5,059 bases of DNA, from positions 1 through 5,059 of the forward strand of contig CADBPL010000074.1 in assembly GCA_902796535.1 (NCBI GenBank), in the 5' to 3' direction. This DNA is from Oscillospiraceae bacterium (GTDB taxonomy: Bacteria > Bacillota > Clostridia > Oscillospirales > Acutalibacteraceae). This document shows, in pieces, positions 1-3,983 of this stretch; position 1 is the first letter of the stretch; the number at the start of each line of letters is the position of its first letter. A program made the translations under genes and the position numbers. The notes beneath the pieces were generated by a model. The model was not told where the DNA came from. It worked only from the letters and a program-made list of their open reading frames with translations, and searched no databases.

Positions 1-1
1 C

Positions 2-499
2 GGCATGATCGCGCGCTGCACGGGCTGCACCGCCATGGCCAGCGATTACAGCCGCTACCGCGTGGTGGGCGACCGCGCGAGCGTGGAGTGGGCCAGCAGC
101 TTTGCCAACGATAAAGTGAGAAAGTTTTATTTCCACCACACCAAGCCCGAAGACGAAGAGCAGGTTTCGATCCTGCCGGCCGATCTGGCCGACCTGGGCG
201 AAGAGGGCGAAAAAGCCAAGGCTGCCGGTCACGGCGGCGGCGATTACTGGGTGGTGCAAAACATCAAGGCCTGCTTCCTGCGCGGGGAACAGCCGTTTTT
301 CGACGTTTACCGTTCCGCGGCCATGTCCGCCACCGCCATTCTCGGCTGGCGCAGCTGCCTGAACCACGGCGAAAACCTGAAGGTTCCCGATTTCCGCGTG
401 AAGGAAGAGCGCGACGCCGTGCGCGACGATGACCTGACCCCGTTCCCCGACCAGAACGGCAACGGCATCACCCTGCCGTGCGCCCTGCCGGTTGAATAA
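2..499 (+). CDS. Gfo/Idh/MocA-family oxidoreductase, C-terminal part (5' end outside window)
   Basis: The reading frame is open from the first bases of the window to TAA at 497-499, so the true start lies upstream and the ATG at position 5 is most likely internal. About 165 residues are visible. They look like the C-terminal substrate domain of Gfo/Idh/MocA NAD(P)-dependent sugar or cyclitol dehydrogenases. The segment GHGGGDYWVVQNIKACFLRG, followed by PFFDVYRSAAMSATAILGWR and then a stretch around KVPDFR, is typical of the large family members resembling GH109-type proteins; the His in GHGGGDYW is often in the active site. The N-terminal Rossmann domain with its GxGxxG motif would lie upstream. 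The exact substrate cannot be read from this part. There is no secretion signal in view. The DHHW gene follows 49 bases later with no convincing terminator between, so co-transcription is possible, although no functional link is obvious. Confidence 0.8.
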   Translation, partial: GMIARCTGCTAMASDYSRYRVVGDRASVEWASSFANDKVRKFYFHHTKPEDEEQVSILPADLADLGEEGEKAKAAGHGGGDYWVVQNIKACFLRGEQPFFDVYRSAAMSATAILGWRSCLNHGENLKVPDFRVKEERDAVRDDDLTPFPDQNGNGITLPCALPVE

Positions 500-548
500 C
501 CGGGCGGCGGGCCGCTGCGCGCGAGCATGATCTTTCGGAGAAAAAAAC

Positions 549-1754
549 ATGGATAACAAATACGACCGAATCGAGGAAGACGAGCTGCTTGAAGCGCCGT
601 TGGCGGCCGGGCAGCCCGCGCCGGAGGAAACGCCGGCAAAAAAGAAAGCGGCAAAGATCGTAACGGTGATCCTTCTGATTCTCCTGTTCCTTGCCGCAAC
701 CGCAGGCGCGTTCCTGCTCGGCCTTTCCGGGCTTGTCAGACTGCCCGGCAAAAAGCCGGCCGCCCCGGCGGCAACCGAAACGAGCGCGCCCGCGCCGACC
801 GAGGCGCCGACCGAAGCGCCGACCGAACCGCCTGATGAAGACGTGGACGATTCGCTGATCCAAAAGCTCTCCTCGGTTTTGATCGTGGATGACGCCGCTT
901 ACGAATACTACAGCTTTTCCCAGACGACGGCGAACCGTTACGTTTCCGCTGTCAGCCGGGCGGCAGATTCCCTGAGCGGGACGGCGCGCGTGTTCGATAT
1001 CATCGTGCCCACGAGCATGGATATTACGCTTTCCGACCCCGTGCGCCAGCGCCTGAGCGGCCTGACCGGCGACCAAAAAAAGGCGATCGAAACCATTTAC
1101 GCCGCCATGTCCTCCAACTGCGTCACGGTCAACGCGTTCGATTCGTTGCGCGCCCACCGCAAGGAATACGTCTATTTCCGCACCGACCATCACTGGACGG
1201 CGCTGGGCGCCTACTACGCCTACCGCGAATACGCGGCGGCGGCCGGTATCCGCGCGGCTGAGCTGGAGGAATTCACCGAGCGCCGGTTCGACAATTTTAT
1301 CGGCGCGTTTTACACCGATTCCGGCAAACGAAAAGCGCTGACCAAAAACCCCGACGTTGTCTACGCCTATGAGCCGAAATCGACCAACGAGATGGAGTAC
1401 ACCAACAAAAACGGGCAGAAAATCAAGTGGAACATCGTCACCGACGTTTCCAAATGGGCACGCAGCTCGCTTTACAACACGTTTATCGGCGGCGATAACC
1501 CCTATTGCCACATCAGCAACCCCGCCGTGGCCGACGGCTCCTCCTGCGTGGTCGTCAAGGAATCGTTCGGCAACGCGTTCGTGCCGTTTCTGGTTGCGAA
1601 TTACAGCGAGATCCACGTCATTGACTACCGCTACTGGAAGGGAAATCTGACAAGCTTCGTCAAAGCCAATGACATTCAGGATGTGATCTACCTCAACAAC
1701 GTTTCCGCCACCCGCAACGCGCCGCTGGTGAAACACCTTGACAGCATCTCCTGA
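549..1754 (+). CDS. DHHW-family membrane-anchored protein (AlgX/AlgJ-like SGNH fold)
   Basis: Complete protein of 401 residues. GGAG at 537-540 lies 8 bases before the ATG and fixes the start. Residues 1-36 are charged and cytoplasmic, about 37-63 form one hydrophobic membrane segment, and 70-98 are a Pro/Thr/Glu-rich linker with three APTE repeats. The rest would be extracytoplasmic. The diagnostic motif is TDHHW at 212-216, followed by VVKESFGNAFVPF at 335-347. In the related alginate acetylation protein AlgX the triad is Asp-x-His followed much later by Ser, so D213, H215 and S339 are the likely catalytic residues (inference by analogy). Such proteins usually work with an MBOAT O-acyltransferase to acylate a surface polysaccharide, but no MBOAT gene is visible here, so the substrate is unknown. 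The orientation (single N-terminal anchor, acidic linker) fits display at the cell surface. The family call is firm; enzymatic activity is not proven. Confidence 0.88.
   Translation: MDNKYDRIEEDELLEAPLAAGQPAPEETPAKKKAAKIVTVILLILLFLAATAGAFLLGLSGLVRLPGKKPAAPAATETSAPAPTEAPTEAPTEPPDEDVDDSLIQKLSSVLIVDDAAYEYYSFSQTTANRYVSAVSRAADSLSGTARVFDIIVPTSMDITLSDPVRQRLSGLTGDQKKAIETIYAAMSSNCVTVNAFDSLRAHRKEYVYFRTDHHWTALGAYYAYREYAAAAGIRAAELEEFTERRFDNFIGAFYTDSGKRKALTKNPDVVYAYEPKSTNEMEYTNKNGQKIKWNIVTDVSKWARSSLYNTFIGGDNPYCHISNPAVADGSSCVVVKESFGNAFVPFLVANYSEIHVIDYRYWKGNLTSFVKANDIQDVIYLNNVSATRNAPLVKHLDSIS
792..827 (+). repeat. Three 12-base tandem units coding the APTE linker
   Basis: The unit GCGCCGACCGAR occurs three times in a row (792-803, 804-815, 816-827) in frame with the DHHW gene, and encodes APTE three times at residues 82-93. 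It forms part of the extended linker between the membrane anchor and the catalytic-like domain. Copy number of such units can vary by replication slippage, which would change linker length without breaking the frame. Confidence 0.8.
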
Positions 1755-1843
1755 AAGCCGTTAGCGGGTCAGACCGTTTGTTTTTCGGAGCAAATCCCGC
1801 CTCCGGCAGGCTCTATCGCTCATCCCGTAAAAAAATATCGCAC

Positions 1844-1905
1844 GGGCGCGCTGCAAACCGCCACGGAATACCCGTTGGCCGTGTTTTGCAGCGCGCCCCT
1901 TTTTC
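1844..1905 (+). terminator. Strong intrinsic terminator, possibly bidirectional
   Basis: A perfect 14-base-pair stem joins 1844-1857 (GGGCGCGCTGCAAA) and 1885-1898 (TTTGCAGCGCGCCC). A further 5-bp inner stem joins CACGG at 1862-1866 and CCGTG at 1879-1883. A T-rich tract (CTTTTTCTTTTG) follows on the plus strand, so this terminates the DHHW transcript 90 bases after its stop codon. Read on the minus strand, a run of seven T (opposite 1829-1835) lies eight bases past the stem, so it could also stop minus-strand transcripts arriving from the toxin-antitoxin cassette. It begins 16 bases beyond the stop codon of the nucleosidase 3'-end relic (1914-1916), so it was probably the original terminator of the nucleosidase gene (inference). 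Confidence 0.88.
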
Positions 1906-1913
1906 TTTTGATT

Positions 1914-2030
1914 TTATGATTCTTTTCCGAACAAGCGGTCGATTGCCGCAGCCAGACGGCGGCAGAATTCCTGGCACCAACGCCCGACGCTCTCGTCAAA
2001 CTCTTCCCCGGCGTGCCACTCGCTGTTGCT
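1914..2030 (-). pseudogene. Detached 3' end of a nucleosidase gene (duplicate of the 2951-3712 gene end)
   Basis: On the minus strand this stretch reads, without interruption, a 38-residue tail beginning SNSEWHAGEEFDESVGRW and ending in DRLFGKES, with TAA at 1914-1916. It matches the last 41 residues of the intact nucleosidase, which run GNSEWYPDEDELDESVGVW to the end; the shared CQEFCRRLAAAIDR block is identical in protein. Differences are substitutions plus one three-base deletion, and none breaks the frame. It therefore looks like the true end of a functional homologous gene that was recently cut off from its body. It has no start codon or ribosome binding site of its own and begins directly after the HepT stop codon, in the same frame. 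A tiny translated product is not expected. Confidence 0.85.
1924..2030. repeat. Direct repeat copy A flanking the toxin-antitoxin cassette
   Basis: This block is a direct repeat of 2967-3076, about 1,043 bases away. The stretch 1934-1973 is identical over 40 bases to 2977-3016; outside this core the copies differ by scattered substitutions and a 3-base gap. Similarity ends abruptly at the HepT stop codon on one side and near the end of the nucleosidase coding sequence on the other. It resembles one of the two attachment-site copies of an integrative element, or one arm of a recombination substrate. The mechanism is an inference. Confidence 0.82.
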
Positions 2031-2372
2031 TTAATCCGCAGAAGCATGCTCCAGTTCCCGCAAAAGCAGCGGCAGATCATAAACCACTGTTTCATAAATG
2101 ACAGTCAGATCAACCTTGCCGTAGTCATGCACGATGCGATTGCGCAGCCCCCGCATGGCTCGCCACGGAATTTCGCCGTGCCTTTCCCGAAACGCTGCCG
2201 AGAGTCGGTCGGAATTCTCCGAAACCTGTATCATGCGAAACAGCACCGAGTCGATCAACACTTCGTTGTCGGCAAACTGTTCCTTTGATAAGCCCTTCGT
2301 GTGCAGCAAAACAAACGACAGATCCGATATGATCTTTTTCACATAATATTCATCGTCTTTTACGTTATCCAT
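2031..2372 (-). CDS. hepT: HEPN-domain toxin of a HepT/MntA toxin-antitoxin pair
   Basis: Protein of 113 residues if it starts at the ATG at 2370-2372. This start overlaps the end of the antitoxin gene by 8 bases (ATGGATAA), a usual sign of translational coupling, and has GGATGGG upstream. An in-frame ATG at 2385-2387 would add five residues but has no spaced ribosome binding site. The protein is all-helical in character (DUF86/HepT). The key motif is RNRIVHDY at 77-84, which matches the family pattern R-x4-H-x-Y: R77 and H82 are the expected RNase residues, and Y84 is the tyrosine that the partner nucleotidyltransferase AMPylates in studied HepT/MntA pairs. Known HepT toxins are RNases, one of which trims tRNA 3' ends; the target here is unknown. 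The length is normal, so the protein appears complete although it ends exactly at the repeat junction. The gene is more AT-rich than its surroundings, consistent with transfer. Confidence 0.9.
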   Translation of the reverse strand: MDNVKDDEYYVKKIISDLSFVLLHTKGLSKEQFADNEVLIDSVLFRMIQVSENSDRLSAAFRERHGEIPWRAMRGLRNRIVHDYGKVDLTVIYETVVYDLPLLLRELEHASAD

Positions 2373-2835
2373 AAATCTTAATCCCATCCTTCAGGATCTC
2401 ATCCAGCAGCGCGTCGTTTTGCTTGAGCTGTTCACGGTTCAAAACGTCCACTTTTTTCTTTAACCTTTCCCGCAGCGCTTCAACCAGTTCAAAAAACCGC
2501 ATCCCCGTCTCGGCAGTTGAGAGCAGAAGATCGACGTCGCTGGTTTCCGTCGCTTTGCCTTTGGCATAAGAACCGAAAAGATAACCGTATGTCACGTTGT
2601 AATCGGCAAAGACGTCCCCGCAGATTTCCCGGATCGTTTGGAGGCTCAGCACCCCATGGCTCTCGTCTACGAGCCCGTATTGCTCCAGCTTCTGCAGCAT
2701 ATACAGATACTTCAATGAGGTGCTCTTTTTTTCATCCGTTTCATAGTTCTGATAGGTGCGAACCGGTATCCCGAGATAAGCGGCGCATTCGATTTGCGTC
2801 AGCTTTTTTTCTTTTCTCAATTCCTTCAGCGTCAT
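2365..2835 (-). CDS. mntA: HTH-MNT fusion nucleotidyltransferase antitoxin (MntA type)
   Basis: Protein of 156 residues starting at ATG 2833-2835, preceded on the minus strand by AGAGGTGAGAAAA, a good ribosome binding site. Longer readings of the frame run back into the nucleosidase gene and are not real. Residues 1-55 form an XRE-type helix-turn-helix (LKELRKEKKLTQIECAAYLG, then VRTYQNYE). Residues 80-156 are a minimal nucleotidyltransferase: GSYAKGKATETSDVD at 88-102 fits GS-x10-D-x-D, with D100 and D102 as metal ligands and D130 in KVDVLN as the likely third carboxylate. All catalytic residues are present. In studied systems MntA silences HepT by adding AMP units to the tyrosine of R-x4-H-x-Y. 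The fused HTH gives a plausible DNA-binding autoregulator, and two palindromes lie just upstream. The order antitoxin then toxin, with overlapping ends, is typical. Base composition is clearly AT-richer than the flanking genes. Confidence 0.92.
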   Translation of the reverse strand: MTLKELRKEKKLTQIECAAYLGIPVRTYQNYETDEKKSTSLKYLYMLQKLEQYGLVDESHGVLSLQTIREICGDVFADYNVTYGYLFGSYAKGKATETSDVDLLLSTAETGMRFFELVEALRERLKKKVDVLNREQLKQNDALLDEILKDGIKIYG

Positions 2836-2856
2836 TTTTCTCACCTCTCTGGTAGA

Positions 2857-2885
2857 ATGATACCACAGAGAACAAATATACGCAA
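2857..2885 (-). promoter_or_regulatory. Predicted promoter of the mntA-hepT cassette
   Basis: On the minus strand, TTGCGT (opposite 2880-2885) and TATCAT (opposite 2857-2862) are separated by exactly 17 bases, a sigma-A-like pair. Transcription would begin about 15 bases before the antitoxin ATG. The -35 box is embedded in TACGCAA at 2879-2885, the same half-site found in the two palindromes upstream, so a bound repressor could block it. TATATT (opposite 2875-2880) is an alternative -10 with a poorer -35. Confidence 0.5.
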
Positions 2886-2887
2886 GC

Positions 2888-2912
2888 AAAATACGCAAAA
2901 GTTGCGTATTTT
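2888..2912. promoter_or_regulatory. Perfect palindrome, likely operator 1 for the HTH-MNT antitoxin
   Basis: AAAATACGCAA (2888-2898) and TTGCGTATTTT (2902-2912) are perfect inverted arms of 11 bases around the spacer AAG. The core TACGCAA-N3-TTGCGTA is 17 bases (2892-2908). It lies just upstream of the predicted cassette promoter and is almost the same as the second palindrome at 2925-2941, which argues for a protein binding site rather than only an RNA hairpin. The run of T after it on the plus strand gives it a terminator-like look as well, but no plus-strand gene would need it. Confidence 0.72.
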
Positions 2913-2924
2913 TTTGGGAATAAA

Positions 2925-2941
2925 CACGCAATTGTTGCGTA
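2925..2941. promoter_or_regulatory. Second palindrome, likely operator 2
   Basis: CACGCAA-TTG-TTGCGTA repeats the 17-base pattern of operator 1 with a single half-site change (C for T in the first position). The centres of the two palindromes are 33 bases apart, close to three helical turns, so bound dimers would face the same side of the DNA. The site begins 10 bases past the stop codon of the nucleosidase gene, so binding might also block read-through from that gene. Confidence 0.7.
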
Positions 2942-2950
2942 ATTCTATGT

Positions 2951-3712
2951 TTACTGCTTTTTCTCGTTTCCGAACGAGCGGTCGATTGCCGCAGCCAGAC
3001 GGCGGCAGAATTCCTGACACCAAACGCCGACGCTTTCGTCAAGCTCGTCCTCGTCCGGATACCACTCGCTGTTGCCCACCACGCGCACGTTAAGCATCGG
3101 CACGCCGAGCATCCGGCACACCTGCGCCACGGCGAAGCCCTCCATTTCTTCACATAGGGAACCGTGTTCCCGGTGCAGGCGGTCGATCACGTCCAGCTCG
3201 CGGTTCCAGACGTCGCCGCTACCGATCGTGCCGGTTCTTTTCACGCCGTGTTCATACGGCAGCGCTTCAGCAAGCTTCACCAGCGCGGGATCGCTCGGCA
3301 GTCTGCGCGCACGTTCCGAGCCGCCGTCAGCCGGGATCTGAACGCCGGGGAAGGTGTAGGCAAACCAGTCGCTGCCCGCGCCCGCGTCGCGGTGGGGCGC
3401 ATAATAGCTGCCCGTTTCGATCATCGACGAGCCGATCACCAGATCGCCGCGGTGCAAAGTCGGGTCATGCGCCCCGCAGGTGCCCTGAATGATCACGCAG
3501 CGCGGCTGAAAGCGCACGGCCGCCAAAGCCGTGGCCGCCGCGGCGTGCACCATGCCGATCAGGCAGCGCACCGTCACCACCGGCACGCCGTCGAGCAGCC
3601 CCGCCGTGCCGCCGTAACCGCCGAGCGTGACCGGCTGCGGTTCGCTCAGCGCCGCCGTGAGCGCGTCGATCTCGCTGGCCATGGGGCCGAGAATCAAAAT
3701 CGGTGAAGTCAT
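2951..3712 (-). CDS. MTA/SAH-nucleosidase-like protein (PNP/UDP phosphorylase superfamily)
   Basis: Protein of 253 residues. The ATG at 3710-3712 is chosen because GGAGG lies 8 bases upstream; an earlier in-frame ATG at 3725-3727 has no such site. The fold signature is clear: LGPMASEIDAL (9-19) matches the MTA/SAH nucleosidase start, with E14 equivalent to E. coli Glu12; GTCGAHDPTLHRGDLVIG (77-94) is the sugar/anion loop region; EEMEGFAVAQVC (188-199) carries E191, equivalent to ribose-binding Glu174. The residue equivalent to catalytic Asp197 is N214 (in VVGNSEW). In the superfamily, Asn at this place goes with 6-oxopurines (human PNP) and Asp with 6-aminopurines (MTAP, MTAN), so the natural substrate may be an inosine- or futalosine-like nucleoside rather than MTA or SAH (inference). 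The enzyme is cytoplasmic. Its last 41 codons are duplicated at 1914-2030, and no terminator lies directly behind it, so transcripts may run into mntA-hepT. Confidence 0.87.
   Translation of the reverse strand: MTSPILILGPMASEIDALTAALSEPQPVTLGGYGGTAGLLDGVPVVTVRCLIGMVHAAAATALAAVRFQPRCVIIQGTCGAHDPTLHRGDLVIGSSMIETGSYYAPHRDAGAGSDWFAYTFPGVQIPADGGSERARRLPSDPALVKLAEALPYEHGVKRTGTIGSGDVWNRELDVIDRLHREHGSLCEEMEGFAVAQVCRMLGVPMLNVRVVGNSEWYPDEDELDESVGVWCQEFCRRLAAAIDRSFGNEKKQ
2967..3076. repeat. Direct repeat copy B, within the 3' end of the nucleosidase gene
   Basis: This is the partner of 1924-2030 in the same orientation. It shares the identical 40-base core (2977-3016) and continues with lower identity to 3076, where the match stops at the codon for the G preceding N214. 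Because this copy lies in the intact gene, the cassette plus one repeat makes a unit of about 1,043 bases. Confidence 0.82.
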
Positions 3713-3750
3713 GGTAATCGCCTCCATTGAAAACTTGTGTTTCTTTTCAC

Positions 3751-3782
3751 ATATGAATAATCGTTTCTTAAACGAATCATAT
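3751..3782. promoter_or_regulatory. Imperfect inverted repeat in the leader of the nucleosidase gene
   Basis: TCGTTT (3761-3766) and AAACGA (3770-3775) pair around CTT, and outer arms ATATGA (3751-3756) and TCATAT (3777-3782) can pair with a small internal loop. The element lies at or just after the predicted transcription start of the nucleosidase gene and upstream of its ribosome binding site. It could be an operator or a 5' hairpin. No regulator is identifiable. Confidence 0.4.
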
Positions 3783-3785
3783 CAC

Positions 3786-3814
3786 ATTATGATCGGTTTG
3801 TATATCCTCAGCAA
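3786..3814 (-). promoter_or_regulatory. Candidate promoter of the nucleosidase gene
   Basis: On the minus strand TTGCTG (opposite 3809-3814) and CATAAT (opposite 3786-3791) are 17 bases apart. The start would fall near 3779, giving a leader of about 67 bases that includes the inverted repeat at 3751-3782. A second possible -10, TATGAT (opposite 3776-3781), has no good -35. Confidence 0.38.
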
Positions 3815-3856
3815 AGACTTGTCTGCTTATTTCACGGCTTCTTCCTTAGCGGCGGG

Positions 3857-3903
3857 ACGAGGACAAAATCCGGCAAACGGAACGAGGACAAAATCCGGCA
3901 AAC
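3857..3903. repeat. Two perfect 22-base tandem copies upstream of a promoter
   Basis: The 22-base sequence that starts ACGAGGACAAAATCC and ends GGCAAAC occurs at 3857-3878 and again at 3882-3903, separated by GGA (period 25). The second copy ends three bases before the predicted -35 box of the downstream gene, a position that suits an activator or repressor site. A recent slippage duplication with no function is the alternative. No protein is encoded here. Confidence 0.8.
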
Positions 3904-3906
3904 CCA

Positions 3907-3935
3907 TTGCATACGGCGAAAGATTTTTTTATAAT
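3907..3935 (+). promoter_or_regulatory. Predicted sigma-A promoter of the sialidase-like gene
   Basis: TTGCAT (3907-3912) and a consensus TATAAT (3930-3935) are 17 bases apart, with an AT-rich segment just before the -10. Transcription would begin near 3942, giving a leader of about 42 bases that ends in the ribosome binding site AGGAGG at 3973-3978. Confidence 0.6.
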
Positions 3936-3983
3936 AAAACCATACCGCCTTTTTCCAAAAACACTTCTGCACAGGAGGTCAAT

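Noticed and set aside
500..520. GC-rich hairpin between the oxidoreductase and the DHHW gene
   Set aside because: The possible loop is too small and no T tract follows, so a terminator is not supported.
468..1736. Long minus-strand open frame (422 codons) opposite the DHHW gene
   Set aside because: It is the antisense shadow of a GC-rich gene: Arg/Gly-rich low-complexity translation, no family likeness and no ribosome binding site, while the plus strand encodes a clear DHHW protein.
1765..1786. Possible first terminator just after the DHHW gene (CGG-CCG stem followed by T-rich bases)
   Set aside because: The stem is only three base pairs; the hairpin at 1844-1898 is far stronger.
1820..2095. 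A 91-codon minus-strand open frame spanning the relic
   Set aside because: It reads the relic and the hepT end in the wrong frame. The frame at 1914-2030 that matches the nucleosidase protein is different.
2888..2940. CRISPR-like repeats around ACGCAA/TTGCGT
   Set aside because: The units are short palindromes with 3-base centres, only two complete copies and no spacer-sized regular spacing; operator sites explain them better.
2836..3153. Upstream extension of the antitoxin reading frame
   Set aside because: This part is an out-of-frame reading of the nucleosidase gene end and of the operator region; the ribosome binding site and HTH start fix the antitoxin start at 2835.
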